A DNA stretch of 64,000 nt, from NCBI RefSeq assembly GCF_008065375.1, contig NZ_VJYI01000012.1:62001-126000 (forward strand), read 5' to 3'. Below are positions 48,928 through 58,579 of this stretch, piece by piece; positions within the stretch are counted from its first letter, which is position 1, and each line of letters begins with the position of its first letter. A model generated the notes under the pieces. The model was not told the origin of the DNA. It saw nothing but the letters and a program-made list of their open reading frames with translations, and ran no database searches. The position numbers were made by a program, and so were the translations under genes. The stretch comes from Nonomuraea sp. SYSU D8015 (GTDB taxonomy: Bacteria; Actinomycetota; Actinomycetes; Streptosporangiales; Streptosporangiaceae).

Positions 48928-50483
48928 GCGCATCCCGTAGTCGCCTCATGGCTGGTGCGTTAACGCTGACGACGGCCCTGCTGGCATCCGCCTGCTCCGG
49001 CACCGGCGGTGGCGGCGAGTCGAGCCAGGCCGACGCCGACACCATCACCTTCATGACCCAGCTGTTCGGCACCGCTCCCAGCCCTCAGGGGGAGCTGCAC
49101 CAGGCGATCGAGAAATTCCTCGGCAAGAAGATCAAGGTCACCTGGGTCCCGAACGCGGAATACCAGGAGAAGGTCAACGTCACGCTGGCCTCCTCCAACA
49201 TCCCCGACGTCATGGTGGTCGATCCGAAGTCGCCGGCGTTCGGCAAGGCGGCGCAGGCTGGGGCGTTCTGGGACCTCACCGACAAGATCAAGAAGTACCC
49301 GAACCTGGTCGGTGACGAGAAGGTCCTGCTCAACTCCTCGATCAACGGCAAGATCTACGGCCCGTACCGGACCAGGCCGCTGCTCCGCTCCGCGGTCATG
49401 ATCCGCAAGGACTGGCTGGAGAAGGTCGGCCTGGAGGCGCCCAAGACCACCGACGACCTCTACGAGATCGCCAAGGCCTTCACCGAGAAGGACCCGGACG
49501 GCAACGGCAAGAAGGACACCTACGGCCTGATCATTCCGAAGTGGCCGGGCACCACTTTCGCGGCCTCCAGCCCGTTCAACGTGATCGACGTCTGGTTCGG
49601 CGCCCCGAACAACTGGGGCGAGCGCGACGGCAAGCTCGTGCCGGAGTTCGACACGCCCGAGTTCTTCGAGGCCAACCGCTTCATGAAGAAGATGATCGGC
49701 GAGGGCCTCGTCAACCCCGACTGGAACACGCTCGACACCGCCAAGTGGAACGACCCGTTCGTCCAGGGCAAGGGCGGCATCATCATCGACGTCGACGTGC
49801 GCACCACCCAGCTGCTCGACCTGCTCAAGGAGCAGGACCCGCAGAACTACGGCGACAAGGTCCTCACGGTCGGAAACCTCTCCCGTCCGGACGGCAAGAA
49901 GTTCTCCCTGCCGTTCAGCGGCTACAAGGACATCCTGGCCGTCTCCAAGCAGCGCGTGAGGACCGATGCCCAGCTCGACGAGCTGCTGAAGACCCTCGAC
50001 AAGCTGGCCAGCAAGGAAGGCCAGATCCTGCTCACCAACGGCATCGAGGGCCGCAACTTCAAGGTCGAGAACGGCGAAGCCGTCCTGATCAACCAGGACG
50101 ACCCCAAGGTCAAGCAGCTCCAGGACGACGTCGACAAGGCGTTCATCCAGCTCGGCACCCAGGCCAGCACCGGCACCGCCGGTATCGCCTACCCGCGCGT
50201 TCCCCCGGAGGAGCCGTACCGGAAGGACCTGGCCGAGCGCAAGGAGCGCGTGGCCGAGGACCTGAAGACGGCCGTGTTCGACCCGAGCCTTCCGGTGGTC
50301 TCGCCGACCGCGGTGGAGAAGGGCGCGACGCTCAACCCCATCGTCACCGACGCGCGCATCAAGTACCTCGCCGGCCAGATCACCGAGGATCAGCTGAAGG
50401 CCGAGATCAAGCGCTGGTACGACAGCGGCGGCACGCAGATCGCCCAGGAGATCAACGACCTCGTCTCCAAGCTCGGCCAGTGA
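48924..50483 (+). CDS. Lpl-type extracellular solute-binding lipoprotein
   Basis: A 519-residue binding protein, longer than CUT1 maltose-type proteins and like LplA/YtcQ/YesO. The lipobox LLASAC puts the lipidated Cys near residue 24, followed by a Gly/Ser linker. The mature region includes the calcium-like loop DPDGNGKKDTYG near residue 190, common in this subfamily. It would bind rhamnogalacturonan-derived oligosaccharides. It overlaps DUF624 by ATGA, and a strong hairpin follows its stop. Confidence 0.92.
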   Translation: MSASRSRLMAGALTLTTALLASACSGTGGGGESSQADADTITFMTQLFGTAPSPQGELHQAIEKFLGKKIKVTWVPNAEYQEKVNVTLASSNIPDVMVVDPKSPAFGKAAQAGAFWDLTDKIKKYPNLVGDEKVLLNSSINGKIYGPYRTRPLLRSAVMIRKDWLEKVGLEAPKTTDDLYEIAKAFTEKDPDGNGKKDTYGLIIPKWPGTTFAASSPFNVIDVWFGAPNNWGERDGKLVPEFDTPEFFEANRFMKKMIGEGLVNPDWNTLDTAKWNDPFVQGKGGIIIDVDVRTTQLLDLLKEQDPQNYGDKVLTVGNLSRPDGKKFSLPFSGYKDILAVSKQRVRTDAQLDELLKTLDKLASKEGQILLTNGIEGRNFKVENGEAVLINQDDPKVKQLQDDVDKAFIQLGTQASTGTAGIAYPRVPPEEPYRKDLAERKERVAEDLKTAVFDPSLPVVSPTAVEKGATLNPIVTDARIKYLAGQITEDQLKAEIKRWYDSGGTQIAQEINDLVSKLGQ

Positions 50484-50491
50484 TGTGACCC

Positions 50492-50518
50492 GGGAGGGGC
50501 CCGCAACGGGCCCCTCCC
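50492..50518. terminator. Intra-operon hairpin after the binding-protein gene
   Basis: GGGAGGGGCCC and GGGCCCCTCCC pair perfectly around GCAAC, 9 bp after the stop. It probably attenuates or protects the mRNA so that the binding protein is made in excess over the permeases. Confidence 0.7.
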
Positions 50519-50537
50519 CTAGAAAGAAGGAGGCCGA

Positions 50538-51500
50538 GTGGCCACCGACCTGGCGCCGCCACCGGTCAAGGCGGCCAGGGTAGACCGGCGCAAGCCCAGC
50601 AGGGGCCGCGCGCTGTGGCGCTACCGATGGCTGTACCTGTTGCTCATCCCCGGGCTGGCGTACTTCCTGGTCTTCAAGTACGTCCCTATGCGCGGGTTGC
50701 AGATCGCCTTCCAGGACTTCGTGCCGTTCCTGGGCTACAACGGCAGCCAATGGGTGGGCTTCAAGCACTTCGAAGACCTGTTCACCGGGCCCGACTTCGG
50801 CCGTCTGATGTACAACACGCTAGTCCTGGCGTTGTTGAACATCGTCTTCGTCTTCCCGGCGCCGATCATCGTGGCGCTGATGCTGAACGAGCTGCGGATC
50901 AACATACTCAAGCGCTCGGTGCAGTCGCTGATCTACATCCCGCACTTCCTGTCCTGGACGATCGTCGCGTCGCTGACGTACATCCTGTTCTCCGTCGACT
51001 ACGGCGTGCTCGCCGGCTGGATCCACGAGATCGTGGGCGGGCAGAAGATCGACTACGTGGCGCAGCCGGAGTGGTTCCGGCCGATCATCATCCTCCAGAC
51101 GCTCTGGAAGACCACCGGGTGGACCACGATCATCTATCTGGCGGCGCTGGCCGGGGTGAACCACGAGCTGTACGAGGCGGCCAGGATGGACGGCGCGGGA
51201 CGGTGGCGGCAGCTGTGGCACGTCACGCTCCCGGCGATCCGTCCGACGATCGTCGTCATGGCCATCCTCATGTCCGGCAACCTGCTCGACATGAGCTTCG
51301 AGCAGATCTGGCTCATGACCAACAACCTGAACCGCGCCACCGCCGACGTCTTCGACACCTTCACGTACTACGTCGGCATCAACCAGGGCGCGTTCAGCTA
51401 CGCGACCGCCGTCGGCTTGTTCAAGGGTGTGGCGGGAGTCCTGTTGATCTTCGGTTCCAACTGGCTGGCCAAGCGCCTCGGCCAGCGCGGACTGTTCTAG
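50538..51500 (+). CDS. Lpl-type sugar ABC permease (LplB/YtcP class)
   Basis: A 320-residue permease with six helices. The N-terminal RYRWLYLLLIPGLAYFLVFKYVPM is the hallmark of the LplB/YteP group, and the EAA loop is YEAARMDGAGRWRQLWHVTLPAI. It starts with GTG 50538, 6 nt after AAGGAGG. It forms a pair with the next gene; no ATPase is encoded nearby. Confidence 0.93.
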   Translation: MATDLAPPPVKAARVDRRKPSRGRALWRYRWLYLLLIPGLAYFLVFKYVPMRGLQIAFQDFVPFLGYNGSQWVGFKHFEDLFTGPDFGRLMYNTLVLALLNIVFVFPAPIIVALMLNELRINILKRSVQSLIYIPHFLSWTIVASLTYILFSVDYGVLAGWIHEIVGGQKIDYVAQPEWFRPIIILQTLWKTTGWTTIIYLAALAGVNHELYEAARMDGAGRWRQLWHVTLPAIRPTIVVMAILMSGNLLDMSFEQIWLMTNNLNRATADVFDTFTYYVGINQGAFSYATAVGLFKGVAGVLLIFGSNWLAKRLGQRGLF

Positions 51501-51508
51501 GAGCGCAT

Positions 51509-52384
51509 ATGTCCGTCAACCAATACCGCTCTGTGGGCAGCCGCATCTTCGACGCGATCAACATCGCCGCCCTCGTCGGGCTGGGGCTGATCACGCTCCT
51601 GCCGCTGCTGTACGTCCTCGCGGGCTCGTTCGCCTCCGAGTCGGAGATCTCCTCGCGGACGTTCTTCCTGTGGCCGGAGAAGTTCGTCACCAGCACCTAC
51701 GAGTACATCTTCGCCACCGACGTGTTCATCAGGGCGCTGCTCACGACCATCGTGGTGACGCTCGTCGGCACGGTCATCCAGCTCGCGCTCACGCTCACCA
51801 TGGCCTACCCGCTGGCCAAGCGGTACCTGCCGGGCCGCGCGCTGGTGCTCAATCTGGTGATCTTCACGGTGGTGTTCAGCGGCGGCATCATCCCCACCTA
51901 CCTCGTCGTCCGCGACCTGGGGCTGCTCAACAGCTACTGGGCGCTGATCCTGCCGCTCGCGATCAACCCGTTCTACCTGATCATCGTCAAGAGCTTCTTC
52001 CAGGAACTGCCCGAGGCACTGGAGGAGGCGGCGCGCATCGACGGCTGCACCGAGATGGGCGTCTTCTGGAAGATCGTGCTACCGCTGTCCAAGCCGATCA
52101 TCGCGACGTTCTCGCTGTTCTACGCCGTGGGCATCTGGAACGACTACATGTCGCCGCTGCTCTACATCGACGACTCCAGCAAGTGGACGCTGCAGGTGCT
52201 GGTCCGCCAGCTCACCGGCGCGGACGCGCAGAACGCGTTGTCGGCCATGGAGACGGTGTTCTTCCCCACCCAGGGGCTGAAGTTCGCCGTCGTGGTCATC
52301 GCCACGCTGCCGATCCTCTGCTTCTACCCGTTCCTGCAGAAGCACTTCGTCAAGGGTGTGCTGATCGGGTCGGTCAAGGAATGA
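51509..52384 (+). CDS. Lpl-type sugar ABC permease (LplC/YtcP class)
   Basis: A 291-residue permease, partner of the preceding one. The N-terminal Bacillus-like sequence RIFDAINIAALVGLGLITLLPLLYVLAGSFAS and the EAA loop LEEAARIDGCTEMGVFWKIVLPLSKP are clear. ATG 51509 follows TAGGAG at about 6 nt. Its stop overlaps the esterase start (ATGA), which ties import and catabolism together. Confidence 0.93.
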   Translation: MSVNQYRSVGSRIFDAINIAALVGLGLITLLPLLYVLAGSFASESEISSRTFFLWPEKFVTSTYEYIFATDVFIRALLTTIVVTLVGTVIQLALTLTMAYPLAKRYLPGRALVLNLVIFTVVFSGGIIPTYLVVRDLGLLNSYWALILPLAINPFYLIIVKSFFQELPEALEEAARIDGCTEMGVFWKIVLPLSKPIIATFSLFYAVGIWNDYMSPLLYIDDSSKWTLQVLVRQLTGADAQNALSAMETVFFPTQGLKFAVVVIATLPILCFYPFLQKHFVKGVLIGSVKE

Positions 52385-53010
52385 GGGCTGCGATCCTGCT
52401 GGCGGGGGACTCGACGGTGGCCTCGTGCCCGGCCTTCGAGGCACCGATGTCGGGGTGGGGCGCCCAGCTCGGCGCCTTCGCCGGCCGCCCGGTGCGCAAC
52501 TTCGCCAAGGGCGGGGCCACCACGGCCAGCCACCGCGCCGAAGGGTTGTGGGCGGCGCTGCTGCGCGAAATCGTGCCCGGCGACCTGGTGGTGATCCAGT
52601 TCGGGCACAACGATCAGAAGGATCCCGGCCTGCCGTACCAGGACAACCTGCGCGCCTTCGTGAAGGAGGCGCGCGCGGCCGGGGCGCGGCCCGTCCTGTG
52701 CACGCCGGTGCAGCGGCGCCGGTGGGAGGGCGACCGGCTGGTCCCCACGCACGGCGACTACCCCGAGCAGGTGCGCGTGCTGGCCGCCGCCGAGGACGTG
52801 CCGCTGATCGACCTGACCGCCGCCACCACCGAGCTGTACGAGCGGCTCGGCCCGGAGGGGTCCAAGGCCCTGTTCACGCACTTCCCGCCCGGCGCGCACC
52901 CGCTCTACCCGGACGGGATCGCCGACGACACCCACTTCTGCTTCCACGGCGCCGACGAGGTGGCGAGGATCGTCGCCGAGCGGCTGAAGGAGATGAAGGA
53001 GCTCGCATGA
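52381..53010 (+). CDS. Rhamnogalacturonan acetylesterase-like SGNH hydrolase
   Basis: A 209-residue SGNH/GDSL esterase. The catalytic Ser is S11 in AGDSTVAS and the oxyanion residues lie around the GGATT stretch near residue 45 and N77 in FGHNDQKD. The Asp/His pair is D182 and H185 in DDTHFCFHGA. This is the CE12/YesT arrangement, which removes acetyl groups from rhamnogalacturonan. No signal peptide is present, so it acts on imported fragments. It is coupled to both neighbours. Confidence 0.9.
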   Translation: MRAAILLAGDSTVASCPAFEAPMSGWGAQLGAFAGRPVRNFAKGGATTASHRAEGLWAALLREIVPGDLVVIQFGHNDQKDPGLPYQDNLRAFVKEARAAGARPVLCTPVQRRRWEGDRLVPTHGDYPEQVRVLAAAEDVPLIDLTAATTELYERLGPEGSKALFTHFPPGAHPLYPDGIADDTHFCFHGADEVARIVAERLKEMKELA

Positions 53011-55589
53011 CCGCACTGCGCTGGCTGGACCGACCGGGGGAGCAGGGGGTGACCTGGGGCGTTCCGTGGCCGCGCGGCGCGGTCGAGCCGGGTGCGCCGT
53101 TCGCGCTCACCGACGCGGACGGCCGCGAGGTGCCTGTGCAGAGCTGGGTGACGGCCACCTGGCCGGACGGCTCGATCAAGTGGTCGGCCCACGCCATCGG
53201 CGCCGGTCCGGCCTCCCAGGACTACCGGCTGGAGCCCGGCCGCGAACCCGCCGCCCCCGCCACCCCCGTCACCGTCACCCGCGAGGGCGGCGTGCTGACG
53301 GTCGGCACGGGCGTGGTGACCTGGACGATCGAGGAGGCGGGCGGCACGCTGGCCCGCTCGATCTCGCGCGGGAGCCGTGAGATCGCCAAGGTCGTCCGCC
53401 TGGTCAGCCTCCGCCAGAGCGAGCCCACGCCCGACGAGGGCGGACCGGTGGCCCGCGAGCAGGCCACGGGCGTGGTCGAGCGGGTCACGGTCGAGCAGGA
53501 CGGCCCCGTGCGCGCCGTCGTGCGCCTGGAGGGCCGGCACGGTGACTGGCTGCCCTTCACCGTCCGCCTGTACTTCTACGCCGGCGCCGAGGACGTGCGC
53601 ATCATGCACACGTTCGTCTGGGACGGCGACCCGGAGCGGCACTTCCTGGCCGGGCTCGGCCTGCGGGCCGACGTGGTCATGCACGACGAGCTTCACGACC
53701 GGCACATCCGTCTCGCCGGGGCAGAGGGCTTCCTCACCGAGGCCGTGCGCGGCCTGACCGGGCTGCGCCGCGACCCCGGCGAGTCCGTACGGCACGCGCA
53801 GGTCGCCGGCCGACCCTGCGGCGAGATGGACCCGGAGGTCGCCAACCGGTTGCACCTCATTCCCGCCTGGAACGACTACACCCTCGACCAGAGTTCCGCC
53901 GACGGCTTCACGCTGCGCAAACGCACCGCCGAAGGCCACGCGTGGGTCACGATCCCGGCGGGCACCCGCTCGGCCGGCTACGGATACCTCGGCGGCGTCA
54001 GCGGCGGACTCGGCTTCGGCCTGCGCGACTTCTGGCGCCTTCACCCCACCCGCCTCGACGTCAGGAACGCCGCCACCGGCCTGGCCACGGCGACCGTCTG
54101 GCTGTGGTCTCCCTCCGCCCCGGCCATGGACCTGCGCTTCTACCACGACGGCATGGGCCAGGACACCTTCGCCGAGCAGCTGGAAGGCCTGGAGATCACG
54201 TACGAGGACTACGAGCCCGGCTTCGGCGACCCGTATGGCATCGCGCGCACGCACGAGCTGACGCTGCGCGCCCTCGACGCCACACCGCCGTCCGAGGACC
54301 TGGCCGCCTACGCGGCCGCCATGAACCAGCCGGGCCTGCTGGCCGCGTCCCCCGAGCGGATCAAGCAGGCCGGCGTGTTCGGCGTCTGGGAGCTGCCCGA
54401 CCGCTCCACGCCCGCGCACGCCGAGATCGAGGACCGCCTGGACTTCCTGTTCGACCTGTACGTCCTGGAGCGCGAGCAGCGCCGCTGGTACGGGTTCTGG
54501 GACTACGGCGACGTCATGCACACCTACGACGACGACCGGCACACCTGGCGCTACGACATCGGTGGCTACGCCTGGGACAACTCCGAACTCTCGCCCGACC
54601 TGTGGCTGTGGCTGCAGTTCCTCCGCACCGGCCGGTCCGACGTCTTCCGCTTCGCCGAGGCCATGACCCGCCACACCGGCGAGGTCGACGTCTACCACCT
54701 GGGCAGGTGGAAGGGCCTGGGCAGCAGGCACAACGTCCAGCACTGGGGCTGCAGCTGCAAGCAGCTGCGCATCTCCAACGCCGCCTACCGGCGCTTCCAC
54801 TACTACCTGACCGCCGACGAGCGCACCGGCGACCTGATGGACGAGCTCAGTGTGCCCGAGGAGACGTTCACGGTCATCGACCCGCTGCGCAAGGTGCGCC
54901 AGGACGTCTACACCCCCGACCCTGCCGCGCTGTCGGTCGGCCTCGGCACCGACTGGGGCTCGCTGGCGGCGGCCTGGCTGACCCGATGGGAACGCCACGG
55001 CGACGAGCGGGCCAGAGACCGGTTGCTGGGCACGATGGCCGACATCGGGGCGCTGCCGCAGGGCTTCCTGACCGGTGAGGCCCGGCTGAACCTGGAGACC
55101 GGGCGCTTCGACACCTCGACCGACAGGATCTCCGTCTCGCACCTGTCGTCGCTGTTCGGGCTGCCGGAGATCTGCGCCGAGCTCATCGCGCTCCGCCTGG
55201 ACGTGCCCGGGTTCGAGCGGGCGTGGCTCGACTACTGCCGCCTCTACCTCGCCACCCCTGAGCAGCAGGAGGCCGAGGCGGGGCAGCGGCTGAGCGGCAT
55301 CTCGCTGATCCAGGCGCACAGCAGGCTCACCGCGTACGCGGCCGCCAGAATCGGCGACGCCGAGCTCGCCGCGTGGGCGTGGCGGAAGTTCGCCCTCGAC
55401 GAGGGCGACCAGCTCAACAAGAACCGGTTGCAGCGTCAGGGGAAATGGGAGCTCATGTTGGTGGACGGCCCCGAGGTCCTGTCACCCTTGCGCGAGGCGC
55501 CGTTCGTCAGCACCAACGACGCCGCCCAGTACGGCCTGGCCGCCATCCACAACCTCGCCCTGATCGGCGAGCACCTGGCGGAACGTTAA
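53007..55589 (+). CDS. Exo-rhamnogalacturonan lyase family protein (PL26/YetA-like)
   Basis: An 860-residue cytosolic protein, close to the 857-residue Bacillus YetA. The order fits PcRGLX/YetA proteins: an N-terminal RIFT-like barrel (TWGVPWPRGAV, VPVQSWVTATWPDGSIKWSAHAI), a central beta-sandwich, then an alpha/alpha toroid (RYDIGGYAWDNSELSPDLWLWL, NVQHWGCSCKQLRISN). PL26 members cleave unsaturated disaccharides from rhamnogalacturonan-I. I cannot name catalytic residues. It is the last gene of the locus, overlapping the esterase stop. Confidence 0.87.
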   Translation: MTALRWLDRPGEQGVTWGVPWPRGAVEPGAPFALTDADGREVPVQSWVTATWPDGSIKWSAHAIGAGPASQDYRLEPGREPAAPATPVTVTREGGVLTVGTGVVTWTIEEAGGTLARSISRGSREIAKVVRLVSLRQSEPTPDEGGPVAREQATGVVERVTVEQDGPVRAVVRLEGRHGDWLPFTVRLYFYAGAEDVRIMHTFVWDGDPERHFLAGLGLRADVVMHDELHDRHIRLAGAEGFLTEAVRGLTGLRRDPGESVRHAQVAGRPCGEMDPEVANRLHLIPAWNDYTLDQSSADGFTLRKRTAEGHAWVTIPAGTRSAGYGYLGGVSGGLGFGLRDFWRLHPTRLDVRNAATGLATATVWLWSPSAPAMDLRFYHDGMGQDTFAEQLEGLEITYEDYEPGFGDPYGIARTHELTLRALDATPPSEDLAAYAAAMNQPGLLAASPERIKQAGVFGVWELPDRSTPAHAEIEDRLDFLFDLYVLEREQRRWYGFWDYGDVMHTYDDDRHTWRYDIGGYAWDNSELSPDLWLWLQFLRTGRSDVFRFAEAMTRHTGEVDVYHLGRWKGLGSRHNVQHWGCSCKQLRISNAAYRRFHYYLTADERTGDLMDELSVPEETFTVIDPLRKVRQDVYTPDPAALSVGLGTDWGSLAAAWLTRWERHGDERARDRLLGTMADIGALPQGFLTGEARLNLETGRFDTSTDRISVSHLSSLFGLPEICAELIALRLDVPGFERAWLDYCRLYLATPEQQEAEAGQRLSGISLIQAHSRLTAYAAARIGDAELAAWAWRKFALDEGDQLNKNRLQRQGKWELMLVDGPEVLSPLREAPFVSTNDAAQYGLAAIHNLALIGEHLAER

Positions 55590-55704
55590 TCAGAGGTGGG
55601 GCCTCCGCACGGGGCCTTACACTGATCGGTATGCATACTCCCGATTGATCGGCGTCGCACCACGCCCAATCCCTCGTTTCCTAGCTCGGGAGTGTTCCGC
55701 CACC

Positions 55705-57303
55705 ATGATCATCGCCAATGACGTCGAGCTGCGCGCGGGCGCGCGCCTGCTCATCGAGAAAGCCTCGTTCCGGGTCAATCCCGGCGACAAGATCGGGCTC
55801 GTCGGCCGCAACGGCGCCGGCAAGACGACGCTGACCAAGGTGCTCGCGGGCGAGGCCCTGCCCGCCGCGGGCACCGTCACCACCAGCGGCAGCGTGGGCT
55901 ACCTGCCGCAGGATCCGCGCACCGGCGACCTGCAGGTGCTGGCGCGCGACCGCATCCTGTCCGCACGCGGGCTCGACGAGGTCCTGCGCGAGCTGCGCGA
56001 GGCCGAGCTCGGCATGTCCTCCGCCGACGAGCGCACCCGGGAGAAGGCCGTCAGGAAGTACGGTCGCCTGGAAGACCAGATGCACGTGCTGGGCGGGTAC
56101 GCCGCCGAGGCCGAGGCCGCCTCCATCGCCTCCAGTCTCGGCCTGCCGGACAGGGTGCTGACGCAGCCGTTGCAAACGCTTTCCGGGGGTCAGCGGCGGC
56201 GCGTGGAATTGGCGCGAATTCTTTTCAGTGGTGCGGAAACCCTCCTCCTCGACGAGCCGACAAACCACCTTGATGCCGACTCAATCGGGTGGCTTCGTGA
56301 TTTTTTGCGATCTCATCAAGGTGGGTTGGTGATCATCAGTCACGACGTCGGGCTTCTTGAAGCGACGGTCAACAAGGTCCTGCACCTCGACGCCAACCGC
56401 TCGGCGATCGATCACTACAACGTCGGCTGGAAGGCGTATCTCGCCCAGCGCGAGACCGACGAGAAGCGGCGCAAGCGCGAGCGCGCCAACGCCGAGAAAC
56501 AGGCCGGTGCGCTGCTGGCCCAGGCCGACAAGATGCGCGCCAAGGCCACCAAGGCGAAGGCCGCGCAGGACATGATGCGCCGCGCACACCGGTTGCTGGC
56601 CGGCACGGAGGAGGAGCGTAAAAGCGACAAGATCGCGCGGCTGCGCTTCCCCGATCCGCAGCCGTGCGGGCGCACCCCGCTCATGGCCGAGGGCCTGTCC
56701 AAGTCGTACGGGTCGCTGGAGGTCTTCACCGACGTCAACGTGGCCATCGACCGAGGTCACAGGGTCGTCATCCTCGGCCTGAACGGCGCGGGCAAGACCA
56801 CGCTCCTGCGCCTGCTCGGCGGTCTGGAGAAGCCCGACACGGGCGCGATCAGGCCGGGCCACGGCCTCAAGATCGGCTATTACGCGCAGGAGCACGAGAC
56901 CCTCGACGCCGGCCGGACCCTGCTGGAGAACATGCGCTCGGCCGGCGGCGAGTTCACCGACACCGAGTTGCGCAAGGTGCTCGGCTCGTTCCTGTTCACC
57001 GGCGACGACGTCGACAAGCCCGCCGGAGTCCTGTCGGGCGGCGAGAAGACCCGGCTCGCGCTCGCCATGCTGGTGCTCTCGAGCGCCAATGTCCTCCTCC
57101 TCGACGAGCCCACGAACAACCTCGATCCGGTCAGCCGGGAGCAGGTTCTCAACGCTCTGAGGTCGTATTCAGGAGCAATCGTCCTAGTCACCCATGACGA
57201 GGGTGCCGTTGACGCCCTGTCACCGGATAGGGTGATCTTGCTACCGGACGGAACTGAAGACGCATGGAGCGACGAATTTTCCGATCTTGTGGCACTTGCC
57301 TGA
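55705..57303 (+). CDS. ABC-F family ATPase
   Basis: A 532-residue soluble protein with two ABC cassettes and no membrane part. The first has Walker A GRNGAGKTT, signature LSGGQRRRVEL and Walker B LLLDEPTNHLDADS. The second has GLNGAGKTT, LSGGEKTRLAL and LLLDEPTNNLDPVS. A long charged linker (ETDEKRRKRERANAEKQAG) lies between them, which is typical. Such proteins act at the ribosomal E site in translation control or antibiotic protection. ATG 55705 is chosen although the frame is open from 55645. A local dip in GC is seen near 56165-56360. Confidence 0.9.
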   Translation: MIIANDVELRAGARLLIEKASFRVNPGDKIGLVGRNGAGKTTLTKVLAGEALPAAGTVTTSGSVGYLPQDPRTGDLQVLARDRILSARGLDEVLRELREAELGMSSADERTREKAVRKYGRLEDQMHVLGGYAAEAEAASIASSLGLPDRVLTQPLQTLSGGQRRRVELARILFSGAETLLLDEPTNHLDADSIGWLRDFLRSHQGGLVIISHDVGLLEATVNKVLHLDANRSAIDHYNVGWKAYLAQRETDEKRRKRERANAEKQAGALLAQADKMRAKATKAKAAQDMMRRAHRLLAGTEEERKSDKIARLRFPDPQPCGRTPLMAEGLSKSYGSLEVFTDVNVAIDRGHRVVILGLNGAGKTTLLRLLGGLEKPDTGAIRPGHGLKIGYYAQEHETLDAGRTLLENMRSAGGEFTDTELRKVLGSFLFTGDDVDKPAGVLSGGEKTRLALAMLVLSSANVLLLDEPTNNLDPVSREQVLNALRSYSGAIVLVTHDEGAVDALSPDRVILLPDGTEDAWSDEFSDLVALA

Positions 57304-57416
57304 TCTTAATTTGAGTGGGTACGGATCTTTTCCCGTGGAGTAGGTAGCCGATCCCGCTGAAATGACTGATCATGGCGGAGTAACGCTGCGGAAGTCCGGC
57401 ACTACAGGAGGTACTC

Positions 57417-57632
57417 GTGGCCGAGACACTGAAGAAGGGCACCCGGGTCACCGGGGCCGACCGGGAGAAACTGGCCGGCGATCTCAAGAAGCGCTACGCC
57501 CAGGGCGAGAGCATCCGGGCACTGGCCGCTTCCACCGGTCGGTCCTACGGGTTCATCCACCGCATCCTCAGCGAGTCCGGTGTGACTCTGCGTGGGCGCG
57601 GCGGGGCGACCCGAGGCAAGTCCAAGCGCTGA
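57417..57632 (+). CDS. Small helix-turn-helix protein conserved in actinobacteria
   Basis: A 71-residue basic protein. REKLAGDLKKRYAQGESIRALAASTGRSYGFIHRILSESG is a resolvase/Hin-like HTH, and RGRGGATRGKSKR is a basic tail. I recall near-identical proteins across actinomycetes, but I know of no established function; DNA binding is expected. GTG 57417 follows a strong AGGAGG at 5-6 nt. Confidence 0.85.
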   Translation: MAETLKKGTRVTGADREKLAGDLKKRYAQGESIRALAASTGRSYGFIHRILSESGVTLRGRGGATRGKSKR

Positions 57633-57757
57633 CGGCCGCCTCGGAACGTGCGACCGCAGCCGCCCGTCCCTAGTCAGCCGCCGTCGCGCCCGGGCCGCAG
57701 AATCATATTCTGTAGGCTCGGGCGCGACGGACAGCAGTCAGACAACAGGAGCGGGCG

Positions 57758-58579
57758 ATGGCGGAAGCGCAGGCGCAACAGCGCGGGGGGTATGCGGAGG
57801 ACGTCTCTGCCGAGCGTTTGGCAGAGATCGGGCTTCGCCTCGAGGTGGACGGTGAGATAGCGACGATCACGCTCGACCGGCCGGAGAAGCGGAACGCACA
57901 GACGTTCGCGACCTGGTCGGCGCTTGCTCGCATCGGCGAGACCCTGCCGGAGCAGGTGCGCGTAGTCGTCGTGAAAGGTGAGGGACCGTCCTTCTCGGCA
58001 GGGATCGACCTGCGAATGTTCACATCTGAGGGGGTGCCCGGACAGGGCTCGTTCAGCTCGGCGGCCGCGAGCGAGGGCGCGGACCTCGAGCAGCTCATCA
58101 GTCAGGCTCAGGCGGGGTTCCTGTGGCTGCGCCGGCCCGAGATCGTCTCGGTCGCCGCGGTGCAGGGACACGCGATCGGAGCGGGATTCCAGCTCGCGCT
58201 TGCCTGCGACCTGCGGATCGTCGCCGATGACGTCGCGTTCTGCATGAAAGAGCCCGCCCTGGGCCTCGTGCCCGATCTGACCGGGACCAAGCCCCTGGTC
58301 GAGTTGGTGGGCCTGGCCAAGGCGATCGACATCTGCCTGACCGCCAGGACCGTGCACGCGGACGAGGCCATGCGGATCGGCCTCGCCGAACAAGTGGTCG
58401 TTCGGGGCGACCTTGAGCAAACCGTACATGACAAGGTCGCGCAGCTGTTGTCCACCAATCGGGACGCGGCCGTCGCGACCAAGCGACTCCTCCAGGGGGC
58501 GCGGGCCCGCACCCTGGAGGAGCAGAGCGCGGCCGAGCGCCTGGAACAGGCCGCCCGCATCAGGGCCCTGTTCCCCTGA
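57758..58579 (+). CDS. Enoyl-CoA hydratase/isomerase family protein
   Basis: A 273-residue crotonase-fold protein. The CoA-binding and oxyanion region is FSAGIDLRMF, with a second one at QGHAIGAGFQLALACDLRI. The acidic position that follows reads EPALGLVPDL. It probably acts in fatty-acid or branched-chain CoA metabolism; hydratase or isomerase activity cannot be told from the sequence. ATG 57758 follows AGGAG. Confidence 0.88.
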   Translation: MAEAQAQQRGGYAEDVSAERLAEIGLRLEVDGEIATITLDRPEKRNAQTFATWSALARIGETLPEQVRVVVVKGEGPSFSAGIDLRMFTSEGVPGQGSFSSAAASEGADLEQLISQAQAGFLWLRRPEIVSVAAVQGHAIGAGFQLALACDLRIVADDVAFCMKEPALGLVPDLTGTKPLVELVGLAKAIDICLTARTVHADEAMRIGLAEQVVVRGDLEQTVHDKVAQLLSTNRDAAVATKRLLQGARARTLEEQSAAERLEQAARIRALFP

